Origin: DATEPR01 sp036273855
GTDB lineage: Bacteria; Actinomycetota; Actinomycetes; Mycobacteriales; Pseudonocardiaceae
Direction of reading: 5' to 3'
DNA length: 64,000 nt
NCBI GenBank assembly: GCA_036273855.1
Contig: DASUGU010000106.1
Span: 45,996 to 109,995 of the forward strand
Below are positions 45,467 to 53,428 of this stretch, piece by piece. A program made the translations under genes and the position numbers. How positions within the stretch are numbered: the stretch's first letter is position 1; each line of letters begins with the position of its first letter. The notes under the pieces are model-generated. The model did no database searches, was not told where the DNA came from, and saw only the letters and a program-made list of their open reading frames with translations.

Positions 45467-46357
45467 GTGACAGCGCCGAAGCCTTCCCAGCTCAGTCCGC
45501 ACCGGGCAGCCAGGGTCGACCTGCCGAGCAGATACGGGACGGTCGCCGCGCTCCAGGCGTGGGCGGCCGGGCCGAAGCTGGGCGCGACAGCGTTGCTGCT
45601 GCCCGGTTTCACCGGCTCGAAGGAGGACTTCGCCCCGCTGGTCGACCCGATCTCGGACGCGGGTGTCGAAGTGATCGCGATCGACCTGCCCGGCCAGTAC
45701 GAGTCGGAGGGGCCGGACGACGAGTCGGCCTACCGGCCGGAGGCGCTGGGCGCGGTGATCGCCGACATGATCGGCAAGATGGTCGCGGACGGCCGCCGAA
45801 TCCTGTTGCTGGGCCATTCCTACGGCGGACTGGTGGCGCGGGGCGCGGTGCTGGCGGAGGCGCCGATCGTCGGGCTGACGCTGATGGACTCGGGTCCCGG
45901 TGAGCTGCCGCCCGGCTACCGGCGGGGTGCGTTGGACCTGGCCGAGCCGTCGGTGCGCAAGCACGGTGCGACGGCGGCGCAGCGGTTGCGCGAGACGATG
46001 GACTCGACGGCACCGGAGTGGGCCACCACGCCGGACGAGCTCAAGGAGTTCTTCCGGCTGCGCATCCTGCGCTCGGGCGTGGCGGGCCTGCTGGGCATGA
46101 GCACCGCGCTGCGCACCGAACCGGACCGGGTGGCGAAGCTGTCCCGGACGCTGCGGGCGATGGGCGCGCCGAGCCTGGTGGTGTGCGGCGAGGCGGACGA
46201 CGCGTGGTCGGTGGCGTCCCAGCGGGACATGGCCGATCGGCTGGACGCCGACTTCGCCGTGGTGCCGGGCGCGAAGCACGCCCCCAACACGGAGAACCCG
46301 GAAGCCCTGCTGGGCACGCTGCTGCCCACGTGGCGGAGCTGGCTGGCCAACCCGTAA
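45467..46357 (+). CDS. Alpha/beta hydrolase
   Basis: Protein of 296 aa. Oxyanion segment LPGFTGSKEDF, IDLPGQYES, nucleophile GHSYGGLVARGAVL, acid in VVCGEADDAWS, His in PGAKHAPNTE. No signal peptide or membrane span. It follows the propeller gene after 63 bp. Substrate unknown; the lid region (about 150-210) is helical and short. Confidence 0.87.
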   Translation: MTAPKPSQLSPHRAARVDLPSRYGTVAALQAWAAGPKLGATALLLPGFTGSKEDFAPLVDPISDAGVEVIAIDLPGQYESEGPDDESAYRPEALGAVIADMIGKMVADGRRILLLGHSYGGLVARGAVLAEAPIVGLTLMDSGPGELPPGYRRGALDLAEPSVRKHGATAAQRLRETMDSTAPEWATTPDELKEFFRLRILRSGVAGLLGMSTALRTEPDRVAKLSRTLRAMGAPSLVVCGEADDAWSVASQRDMADRLDADFAVVPGAKHAPNTENPEALLGTLLPTWRSWLANP

Positions 46358-46360
46358 CCG

Positions 46361-46774
46361 TCAGGCCGGCACCGGGGACCACCAGAAGAACCACAGCAGC
46401 AGCACCAACACGACCACGCCGACCAGCAGCCCCACCAGCCGTCGGGGGCCCCGCCGCCGCGCCACGCCGTAGCAGAAACCGCCGACCACCAGGCCGGCCA
46501 CGTGCGCGCCGACGGCCAGCGCACCCGGCCCCGGCTGATCGTGCCCACGGCTGGTGAGCTGCGCGATCACCATGCTCACCGCCATGAACAGCAGCACGCA
46601 CAGCACGACACCGCTGAGCCCGGCCACCAGGCCGGCGCCCCGCCTGCCGGTGCCGCCGGCGACCGGCAGCTCGTCGGTGGGCGCCTCGGACCGCAGTTCA
46701 CCCAGCGGACTGGTGGGCGCGTCGGCCACGGAATCGGCCGCCCCTTCGTCGTCGTCGCGCGGTTTCCGGATCAC
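46361..46774 (-). CDS. Small membrane protein, three spans
   Basis: Protein of 137 aa, family not recognised. An acidic, disordered head of about 45 residues is followed by three hydrophobic segments (GLVAGLSGVVLCVLLFMAVSMVIAQL, LAVGAHVAGLVVGGFCYGVA, LVGLLVGVVVLVLLLWFFWW). The GTG start at 46774 is 9 bp from the stop of the RecB-like gene, so they may share a transcript. Confidence 0.7.
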   Translation of the reverse strand: MIRKPRDDDEGAADSVADAPTSPLGELRSEAPTDELPVAGGTGRRGAGLVAGLSGVVLCVLLFMAVSMVIAQLTSRGHDQPGPGALAVGAHVAGLVVGGFCYGVARRRGPRRLVGLLVGVVVLVLLLWFFWWSPVPA

Positions 46775-46783
46775 GGGACCTCA

Positions 46784-47617
46784 CTACCGGCTCAGCAACG
46801 CCCAGGGTTCGAGTTCGGGTGCCGCGGCCTGCCCCTCCGGGCAGTGCCGGCGGAAGTCGCACCACGAGCAGTGCCAGCCGACCGAGGGCGGGAACACCTC
46901 GTCCGGCGCGGCACCCTCGGCCAGCCGTTCGGTGGCCTTCGTGAGGTCGTCGGCGGCCTCCTGGGCGCGCCGGACGTGCCGTTGCAGCGTCTCGTCGGTG
47001 TGGGTCCAGACGGCCACGGTGCCGCTGGGCAGGTGGTGCAGTTCCACCTGGTGGCACGGTTTCCGGAGGGTGCGGCGGGCCGCGACGGCGTAGAGGGCCA
47101 GTGCCTGCGAGCCCCGGGCGTCGTCGGTGGTGAGCGCGTGCCTGCCGGTCTTGTAGTCGACGATCACGAGTTCGCCGTCGCGCACGTCGATGCGGTCCAC
47201 CCGGCCCTCGGCGATGATCGTCCCGGCCGGGGTGGACACCCAGCGTTCCACGCCGATCGGGTCGATGTCGGTGTCGATGCCGGCGACGTAGCCGGAGACC
47301 CAGTCCTGGGCCCGTTCCCGGTACTCGGCGGCCTGTTGCGGGTCGGCGAAGCCCTCGTCCCGCCAGTTGCTCACCACGAGCGAGGCGGCCGTCTCGGGCG
47401 TGCGCCGGTCGGGCGGGACGTCGAAGAAGGCCCGCAAGGCGTTGTGCACCACGGCACCCAGCGTCGCGTGCGCCCAGGGCGCGCCCTTGCCCGGCGTCGG
47501 CCGGTCGAGGTAGTTCATCCGGTACCGGCGGGGGCAGTCGTTCCACGTGCCCAGCTTCGCCGGTGTGACTCGGACGAGCTTGCGAGGCATGCTGTCGAAA
47601 CCGAGCTGACCCTGCAC
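46784..47617 (-). CDS. RecB family (PD-(D/E)XK) exonuclease with Fe-S cysteines
   Basis: Single-domain nuclease of 277 aa. The core is GRVDRIDVRDGELVIVDYKTGRH (Asp and Lys of the nuclease), and four cysteines (one in DCPRRYRMNYLDRP, three in CSWCDFRRHCP) match the iron-sulfur cluster of Cas4/AddB/AdnA-like nucleases. There is no helicase domain. It is a common actinobacterial protein (Rv2119-like) with an inferred role in DNA end processing. GTG 47617 (start of QGQLGFDSMPRKL) is preferred; TTG 47647 and ATG 47590 are alternatives. Confidence 0.9.
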   Translation of the reverse strand: MQGQLGFDSMPRKLVRVTPAKLGTWNDCPRRYRMNYLDRPTPGKGAPWAHATLGAVVHNALRAFFDVPPDRRTPETAASLVVSNWRDEGFADPQQAAEYRERAQDWVSGYVAGIDTDIDPIGVERWVSTPAGTIIAEGRVDRIDVRDGELVIVDYKTGRHALTTDDARGSQALALYAVAARRTLRKPCHQVELHHLPSGTVAVWTHTDETLQRHVRRAQEAADDLTKATERLAEGAAPDEVFPPSVGWHCSWCDFRRHCPEGQAAAPELEPWALLSR

Positions 47618-47654
47618 ACCGCCTACGGTACGCAGTGCCACCGACAACTCCGCG

Positions 47655-48273
47655 TCAGCCCCCGGCCACGAACCCGCGCACCGAGTTCGCCACCAGCTGC
47701 ACGGCGATCGCGGCCAGCAGCAGGCCGGCGATCTTGGCCAGCAGCAGGATGCCGCTCTCCTTGATCAGCCGGATCACCCCGCCGGAGTAGCGCAGGCAGA
47801 CGAACAAGACCAGGTGTACCAACACGATCGCGGCCGCCAACGCGACGTACGAGCCGAACTGCCCGTGGGCCTGGCGGACGTACACGATCGTGGCGGCAAT
47901 CGCACCGGGACCGGCCAACAACGGTGTACCCAGCGGAACGAGCGCCACGTTCACGTCGTCCACCGCGCTGGGTTCGGTGGTGTCCCTGCCGGTCAGCAGA
48001 TCCAGCGCGATCAGCAAACAGCAACAGCCCGCCGGCACCCTGCAGCGCGGGGATGCCGATGCCCAGGTACGCCAGGATCGCCTCGCCCGCCACCGCGAAC
48101 AGCGTGATCACCGCCAGCGACACCAGCACCGCCTGCCGGGCCGCCCTGATCCGCGCCGCCCGCGAGCGTCGCCCGACCAGGCCGAGGAACACCGGGATCG
48201 TGCCCGGCGGGTCCATGATCACGATCAGGGTGACCGTCGCCTCGACGAACAGCGTGGTGTCGAAGAACCTCAC
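47655..48273 (-). pseudogene. marC: MarC family membrane protein, broken by a 1-bp insertion
   Basis: The first 80 codons (MRFFDTTLFVEATVTLIVIMDPPGTIPVFLGLV... to LQGAGGLLLF) and the last ~125 codons (LIALDLLTGRDTTEPSAVDDVNVALVPLGTPLLAGPGAIA... to ANSVRGFVAGG) together give a normal 205-residue, six-span MarC protein, but in two frames. The switch is at the AAA triplet 48016-48018 (TTT on the coding strand): one base fewer restores LLLLLIALDLLTG. The upper frame otherwise continues with unrelated sequence. Either a true inactivating mutation, a phase-variable slip or a sequencing error. Overlaps the PHP gene stop by 4 nt. Confidence 0.85.
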
Positions 48274-49154
48274 CCGGCGGTCCGCCCGACCATCAGCGGC
48301 GTGCCGGTGGCCCGCGCGACGAGCGCGTCGAACGCCTCCGGTGCCGTGTTCTCCTGGCCGATCCGCACGACCTTGTTGCGGCCGTGGTAGTCGCTGGACC
48401 CGGTCACCACGACGCCGAGTTCGGTGGCCAGGCCACGCAGTTCGGCCCGGGCCCGCTCGTCGTGGTCCGGGTGGTTCACCTCGATGCCGGCCAGTCCGGC
48501 GGCGGCCAGGTCGGCGATCACCTCGCTGGTGACGATCCGGCCCCGCGTGCTGGCGTAGGCGTGGGCCAGCACGGTCACCCCGCCCGCGTCGGTGATCATC
48601 CGGATCGCGTCCAGCACCGGGGTGTCCGCCTTGGGCACGTAGTAGCCGCGGCCTCGGCTCAGGTACGTGGCGAACGCCTCGCTGACGCTGCTCACCAGAC
48701 CGGCCCGCTGCAACGCCATCGCCAGGTGCGGCCGGCCCGCCGACGTGCCGTCCGGCAGCCGGCCCAGCACGTCCTCCGGGTCGATGGGCAGGCCGTCGTC
48801 GCGCATCCGGGTGGCCATGGTGCGCACCCGGTCCCGGCGCTCGCCGCGCAGCCGGTGCTGCTCGGCCAGCACCACCGGCGAATCCGGGTCGAACAGGTAG
48901 CCCAGCAGGTGCACCGTGCAGCGCCCGCCATTGCCGTCCGGCGACGTGCAGGACAGCTCGGCACCGCGGACCAGCGTCAGTCCCGGCGGCAACGCGGCCG
49001 CGGCCTCCGCCCAGCCGGCCGTGGTGTCGTGGTCGGTCAGCGCCACCACGTCCAGGCCGGCCGCCGACGCGGCCGCCACCAGCTCGGCCGGGCTGTCCGT
49101 GCCGTCCGACACCCGGGAGTGGGTGTGCAGGTCGATCCGCGTCGAGGCCGTCAT
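48270..49154 (-). CDS. PHP domain phosphoesterase
   Basis: Protein of 294 aa with the PHP metal-binding motifs DLHTHSRVSDG (residues 8-18), TDHDT, GAELSC, AHAYAS and SSDYHG. This matches YciV/RNase AM-like 3',5'-nucleoside bisphosphate phosphatases rather than histidinol phosphatase, based on the general layout; the exact substrate is uncertain. ATG 49154 (or GTG 49157). The stop overlaps the marC start (GTGA). Confidence 0.88.
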   Translation of the reverse strand: MTASTRIDLHTHSRVSDGTDSPAELVAAASAAGLDVVALTDHDTTAGWAEAAAALPPGLTLVRGAELSCTSPDGNGGRCTVHLLGYLFDPDSPVVLAEQHRLRGERRDRVRTMATRMRDDGLPIDPEDVLGRLPDGTSAGRPHLAMALQRAGLVSSVSEAFATYLSRGRGYYVPKADTPVLDAIRMITDAGGVTVLAHAYASTRGRIVTSEVIADLAAAGLAGIEVNHPDHDERARAELRGLATELGVVVTGSSDYHGRNKVVRIGQENTAPEAFDALVARATGTPLMVGRTAG

Positions 49155-49192
49155 CACCGGGCCATTCTGTCCGACCGCTGATCAGCCGGGCC

Positions 49193-49603
49193 TCAGGCGC
49201 CGCCGAACCCGTAGGTGTGGGCCACCGTGAACCGGGCGACCAGCCGCTGCTCGGCCACCATCGCGGCTCGGAAGTCGTCCCAGTCCGGATGCTCGCCCGC
49301 GATGATCCGGTAGACCTCGACCAGCTCGTCCACGGTCGCGTCGTGCGGGTCCGTGGCCACCGGGGTGAGCTCGACGGTGCCGTCCAGCACCAGGTAGTTA
49401 CGCCAGTTCGCCGAGGTCAGGTAGAGGCTGGCCCTCGGGTCGCGCCGCAGGTTGCGGGTCTTGGCGCGCGTGTCGGTGATCGACATCCGGATCAGGCCGG
49501 TGGCCTCGTCGTGGGTGTAGCCGACGTTGGACAGTTGCGGCCGGCCGTCGCGCTTGAGCGTGACGAGCGCGGCGGTGCCCGTCGGGGTGAGCAGGGAGGT
49601 CAT
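49193..49603 (-). CDS. F420-dependent PPOX-class protein (split-barrel FMN/F420 fold)
   Basis: Protein of 136 aa with the split-barrel fold. N-terminal GTAALVTLKRDGRPQLSNVGY, then SITDTRAKTRNLRRDPRASLYL and LVLDGTVELTPVATDPHD, the pattern of actinobacterial TIGR03618-type F420H2-dependent reductases. It probably reduces a quinone or unsaturated lactone; the substrate is not known. A free-standing gene between the PHP and PH-domain genes. Confidence 0.88.
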   Translation of the reverse strand: MTSLLTPTGTAALVTLKRDGRPQLSNVGYTHDEATGLIRMSITDTRAKTRNLRRDPRASLYLTSANWRNYLVLDGTVELTPVATDPHDATVDELVEVYRIIAGEHPDWDDFRAAMVAEQRLVARFTVAHTYGFGGA

Positions 49604-49612
49604 GTGCCCAAA

Positions 49613-50173
49613 CTAGGGCACGAGCTTCTTCCCGCGCGCCGCCCGCTGCGCCTTGATCATCGAGAAGCGCTCGGACTGGGCCTGCTTGTCGCCGAACACG
49701 AGTTCGGAGATCGCGTCGTAGACGACCTCGGGGTGGGGCAGGAACTCGATCCGGTTCAGCGCCTGGATCTGGCCGGCCGACTCGACGATGAGCGTGCCGT
49801 AGCCGAGCAGGCGGCCCAGCCAGGTGCGCTCGTAGGTCAGGTCGGTGACCTTGCTGATCGGCATCATCGCCACGCGGTTGGTGAACACGCCGGTGATCAG
49901 CATGAACCGCTTGTCCGTGACGACGATCCGCTCGACCCACCAGTCCACCACGATGTAGGCGAACCGCAGGACCACCAGCAGGGCTGCATACCAGAGGATG
50001 TTCTGGAACAGCCAGTACCCGTCGGGCAGCAGGTAGGAGACCATCACCGCGACGGCGAGCAGGGCGATCGCCTCGAACACGTCCCACAGCACGTAGGTCC
50101 AGTGCCTGCGCACGCGAATGACCCGCCGCTCGGTCTGCAGCAGGTACTCGTCCGGGTCCCGCGGTGCGAACAT
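49613..50173 (-). CDS. Bacterial PH-domain (DUF304) membrane protein
   Basis: Protein of 186 aa: two adjacent membrane spans (about 29-50, AIALLAVAVMVSYLLPDG, and 55-73) followed by a bacterial pleckstrin-homology-like domain (VERIVVTDKRFMLITGVFTNRVAMMPISKVTDLTYERTWLGRLLGYGTLIVESAG). Function unknown. ATG 50173; 24 bp before it on the same strand is the stop of the 64-aa membrane protein gene. Confidence 0.88.
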   Translation of the reverse strand: MFAPRDPDEYLLQTERRVIRVRRHWTYVLWDVFEAIALLAVAVMVSYLLPDGYWLFQNILWYAALLVVLRFAYIVVDWWVERIVVTDKRFMLITGVFTNRVAMMPISKVTDLTYERTWLGRLLGYGTLIVESAGQIQALNRIEFLPHPEVVYDAISELVFGDKQAQSERFSMIKAQRAARGKKLVP

Positions 50174-50197
50174 GGCCCCTATTGTCCCGCAGTCGGG

Positions 50198-50392
50198 CTA
50201 GAACAGCGACTGTACGAAGGTCACTATTGCCTCAGCGCCGTTCTTCAGCAGGTCCAGGATGTTGGTGACCAGGCCCGATGCCTGGGTGGGGGCGCTGATC
50301 AGGAAGAACAGCACCAACGCGATGCCCGCCCAGGTAAGGAGCTTCTTGAGGTTCACGTCGATCGACCCCGTCCGCTGGTTACGTTCGTACAT
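50198..50392 (-). CDS. 64-residue single-span membrane protein
   Basis: Protein of 64 aa, family not recognised. A polar head (MYERNQRTGSIDVNLKK) precedes one hydrophobic segment (LLTWAGIALVLFFLISAP) and an amphipathic C-terminal helix (LVTNILDLLKNGAEAIVTFVQSLF). Length, ATG start and clean boundaries suggest a genuine small membrane protein. It lies upstream of the PH-domain gene on the same strand. Confidence 0.65.
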   Translation of the reverse strand: MYERNQRTGSIDVNLKKLLTWAGIALVLFFLISAPTQASGLVTNILDLLKNGAEAIVTFVQSLF

Positions 50393-50425
50393 CTGTGTGG
50401 TGCCGGTCGTTATCGTTGTACCGCA

Positions 50426-50449
50426 CTCCGCGCGATGCGGAGACTTTTA
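50426..50449 (+). terminator. Short hairpin with T-rich tail before the Nudix gene
   Basis: CTCCGC (50426-50431) and GCGGAG (50437-50442) pair around GCGAT, followed by ACTTTTA. It lies in the divergent interval 57 bp upstream of the Nudix start and may attenuate plus-strand transcription; the stem is only 6 bp. Confidence 0.3.
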
Positions 50450-50506
50450 TACCGCTCTGGTGTAAGGACTGCCTCACTACTCGGGATTCGATCACGGAGA
50501 GTACGC

Positions 50507-50935
50507 ATGACCATGCATGCACTGCCGGCAATCAGGTGTGTCGGAGCCCTCGTTGTCGACGCCGACGGCATGCTGTTACTGGTGTTGCGCGCCAACGAAC
50601 CCGGGCGCGGCAAGTGGTCCGTGCCGGGCGGCCGGGTCGAGCCGGGTGAGGACGACGAAGCCGCCGTGCGGCGGGAGGCCGACGAGGAGACAGGACTGAC
50701 GGTCACCGTGGACCGGCTGGTCGGAATGGTGGAACGGCCAGCGCCGCAGGGCATCTACGAGATCTACGACTACCTCTGCACGACCAGCGGCGGCACCCCG
50801 AACGCGGCCACCGACGCGGCCGACGCCCGGTGGGTCAGCCCGGCCGAGTTCGCCGAGCTGCACTACGCGGGCCAACTGGTGGACCGACTGGCCGAAACCC
50901 TGTGGGACTGGGGCGTCATCACCCGGCCGAGCTGA
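50507..50935 (+). CDS. Nudix hydrolase
   Basis: Protein of 142 aa with a complete Nudix box: GGRVEPGEDDEAAVRREADEETGL (Gx5Ex7REUxEExGU, residues about 41-64). Residues IRCVGALVVDADGMLLLVLRANEPGRGKWSVPGG are typical of ADP-ribose or nucleotide-sugar pyrophosphatases; the substrate is not predictable. ATG 50507 has GGAGAG seven nt upstream. Convergent with the DUF2332 gene (51 bp between stops). Confidence 0.9.
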   Translation: MTMHALPAIRCVGALVVDADGMLLLVLRANEPGRGKWSVPGGRVEPGEDDEAAVRREADEETGLTVTVDRLVGMVERPAPQGIYEIYDYLCTTSGGTPNAATDAADARWVSPAEFAELHYAGQLVDRLAETLWDWGVITRPS

Positions 50936-50986
50936 CCGGCCGCCGTCCGGCCGTGTCGACCACTCGGCCGAACGGGCGTCCACCGA

Positions 50987-52099
50987 TCAGGTGGCCAGCC
51001 ACACGATCCGTTCACCATGGAACGCGGTACGGGCCAGCGCGGCCGCCTCCGGCCGCCCGTCCCGCCACCGAACCAGCCCAAGAGTGCCCAATGGTGTGTC
51101 GGGATCGAAGGTCAGATCGGCCCGATCCGGCAACACCAGGCGCAGCCCGGCCTCGTACGCCTCCTGGCTGACCCACCACAGCGGCCGGTCGGCGGCCAGC
51201 GCGGCCAGCGCCGCCACGAAGTCGGCCCGCCGCTGCACCGGCAGGTAGGCCAGCACATGGCTGGACAGCACCACCAGCGGCAGATCCGCCGGCACCTGCC
51301 CGGCGGCCCGCGCCAGGTCGTCCACGGCGTCGCCGGTGACGAACGTCGGCCGGTCCTTCGCCTGTGCCATGGCGGCCTGGTTGAGCAGCCGGACCCGCTC
51401 CGGCTGGTCGGCCCACACACACGCCTCCAGCCAGGCCAACTGCTCCTCGTCGGTCAGGTCGACCGGCGAACGGTCCAGCCCGACCTTGGCGGCGACCTTG
51501 AGGTTCTTCGGCAGCGCCGGCCGGCGGGCGCCCTCGGCCCGGCTGAGCACACTGGTGAGCACCAGCGGGGCCTTGGCCGGACCCGCCGTCACCTGCTCGC
51601 CGTCCTCGGCCTGGTAGCGGTAGCCGTAGCGGTCCATGCCCAGCAGCAGCCCGGCGCTGGTGCCCACCTCCAGCAGCCCGACCGGCCGGCCGGCCTGTTT
51701 GGCCGCCTGCGCCACGGCCGGGAACAGCAGCGCCGCCCGGCGCACCTCGTTGGTCTGCGTGGTCCGGGTGGTCACCAGTTGGCGCACCTGCTCGGCGTGA
51801 TCCAGCGCGAACGACCGGAACGTCGGCCACGTCGCACCGTCCACCCCGTACTCACCGCCGACGGTCGGGTAGTAGTGCGCGAGTTGGCTGACCGGGTCGG
51901 CGATCACCAGCCGGTGCACGGCGGCGAAGAACAGCGTCGCCCGCGCGTGGTGCGGTTCGGCGGCGGCCAGGAGTGCCGCGACGTCGTCGTCGTCCGCCGC
52001 CGACAGCGCGAGATGCGTGTACAGCGGCGATTCGTGCACGGCCTCCTCGTCGGCGAAGCGCCGCAACCGCCGCCGCACCAGGTCCAGCTCGGTCGGCAC
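50987..52099 (-). CDS. DUF2332 family protein
   Basis: Protein of 370 aa of the DUF2332 family, common in actinobacteria. A glycine-rich LLEVGTSAGLLLGMDRYGYRY segment (about 145-165) looks like a methyltransferase SAM loop, and LPLVVLSSHVLAYL fits a beta-strand after it. No target is known. GTG 52099. The MaoC gene ends 6 bp upstream. Confidence 0.85.
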   Translation of the reverse strand: MPTELDLVRRRLRRFADEEAVHESPLYTHLALSAADDDDVAALLAAAEPHHARATLFFAAVHRLVIADPVSQLAHYYPTVGGEYGVDGATWPTFRSFALDHAEQVRQLVTTRTTQTNEVRRAALLFPAVAQAAKQAGRPVGLLEVGTSAGLLLGMDRYGYRYQAEDGEQVTAGPAKAPLVLTSVLSRAEGARRPALPKNLKVAAKVGLDRSPVDLTDEEQLAWLEACVWADQPERVRLLNQAAMAQAKDRPTFVTGDAVDDLARAAGQVPADLPLVVLSSHVLAYLPVQRRADFVAALAALAADRPLWWVSQEAYEAGLRLVLPDRADLTFDPDTPLGTLGLVRWRDGRPEAAALARTAFHGERIVWLAT

Positions 52100-52105
52100 T
52101 GGCTG

Positions 52106-52609
52106 TCACTCCTTGGGTTCCGGTCGACCCGGCTGCTCGCCGCCCCGCGCGTCGCCGTAGGACCGCTTGGGCACCATGACCTTGCGGCGGAACACGCACA
52201 CGACGGTGCCGTCCTGTTTGTAGCCGCGCGTCTCCACGTACACGACGCCCCTGTCGTCCTTGGACTTCGACGGAGTCTTGGCCAGCACCTCGGTCTCGCC
52301 GTAGATGGTGTCGCCGTGGAACGTCGGCTTGACGTGTTTGAGGGACTCGACTTCCAGGTTCGCGATGGCCTTGCCGGACACGTCCGGCACCGACATGCCG
52401 AGCAGCAGCGAGTAGATGTAGTTGCCCACCACCACGTTCTTGCCGAAGTCGGTGGTCTCGCCCGCGTAGTGGGCGTCCAGGTGCAGCGGATGGTGGTTCA
52501 TGGTGATCAGGCAGAACAGGTGGTCGTCATACTCGGTGACGGTCTTGCCCGGCCAGTGCTTGTAGACCGCGCCGACCTCGAACTCCTCGTAGTAGCGCCC
52601 GAACTGCAC
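52106..52609 (-). CDS. MaoC-like dehydratase
   Basis: Hot-dog-fold protein of 167 aa related to Rv2499c-type MaoC hydratases. Key segment: FCLITMNHHPLHLDAHYAGETTDFGKNVVVGNYIYSLLLGMSV, where the DxxxxH-type hydratase catalytic pair is Asp/His near residues 43-48. It would hydrate an enoyl-CoA or mesaconyl-CoA. GTG 52609 has GGAGG 7 nt upstream. It belongs functionally with the acyl-CoA dehydrogenase and the CoA-ester lyase genes further along this strand. Confidence 0.88.
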   Translation of the reverse strand: MQFGRYYEEFEVGAVYKHWPGKTVTEYDDHLFCLITMNHHPLHLDAHYAGETTDFGKNVVVGNYIYSLLLGMSVPDVSGKAIANLEVESLKHVKPTFHGDTIYGETEVLAKTPSKSKDDRGVVYVETRGYKQDGTVVCVFRRKVMVPKRSYGDARGGEQPGRPEPKE

Positions 52610-52713
52610 CCTCGACCTCCTACCCCGGTGGACGCGCGAAGGTCCCAGTGTGAACCGCGGATGCGGTCCACGGCAGCGAATGTGTGGACGACTACACCAC
52701 CGGGTGGTGTCCG

Positions 52714-53244
52714 CTACAGCTGGCCGGGCTGCGGCCGCATCGACTGCTTGGCGATCAGATCCCTGGCCCTCTCCGCGTTGCGCGGCTGGCACAGCACGTC
52801 GTAGCGGCCGGCCACCAGTTGGCTGGCGGACTGGAAGTCCCGCCGGCCGCGGGACGTGGTGTACCCGGCGGCGGCGAAGATCAGGCCGAACAGCACGCCG
52901 GCGACCAGGCCGACCAGAATTGGGTAGATCGGACCGCTGCGGGTGTCGAAGAAGCTCAGCAGCAGCCCGACGAACAGGCCGAACCACGCGCCGGACGCGG
53001 CGCCGGTGCCCAGCACCCTGCCCCAGCTCAGCCGGCCGGTGACCCGCTCCACCAGCATCAGGTCGACGCCGACGATGGTGACCTCCTGGACCGGGAACTG
53101 GTTGTCCGCGAGGAAGTCCACGGCACGCTGGGCTTCCTCGTAGTTGTCGTAGGACCCGACCGGCCAGCCCGTCGGCTTCGTGGGCAGCCTCGGCACACCG
53201 GCCCGTGGTGCCCCGCCTGAAGAGAACGAGCTCGTCACCGTCAT
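52714..53244 (-). CDS. General stress protein, YflT-like, with two spans
   Basis: Protein of 176 aa. N-terminal stress-protein domain (VGSYDNYEEAQRAVDFLADNQFPVQEVTIVGVDLMLVERVTG), two hydrophobic spans with GxxxG-type glycine repeats (GASGAWFGLFVGLLLSFF and PILVGLVAGVLFGLIFAAAGY), and a polar tail. This is the family annotated as general stress protein in actinobacteria. ATG 53244; a possible TTGGCA (53298-53293) and TACGCG (53275-53270) promoter pair with 17-bp spacing lies upstream. Confidence 0.8.
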   Translation of the reverse strand: MTVTSSFSSGGAPRAGVPRLPTKPTGWPVGSYDNYEEAQRAVDFLADNQFPVQEVTIVGVDLMLVERVTGRLSWGRVLGTGAASGAWFGLFVGLLLSFFDTRSGPIYPILVGLVAGVLFGLIFAAAGYTTSRGRRDFQSASQLVAGRYDVLCQPRNAERARDLIAKQSMRPQPGQL

Positions 53245-53428
53245 CACCCCTCGTCGCGGGCTCACACACCGCGTACGCGGCTGCGGATATCGTGCCAACG
53301 GACCGCCCCGCTCGCGATCGGGACATCCGCGCACGGTGATGACCCTGCCGGCCCGCCCGGATCTGGCGGGTGGCGTGCGTCACCAGACCATCAAGCCTAC
53401 GGCACGCCCGCCGCGACGGCGTGCCGGC

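Noticed and set aside
47623..48273. Two separate small membrane protein genes
   Set aside because: The two frames join into one normal MarC protein when a single base is removed, so they are one broken gene.
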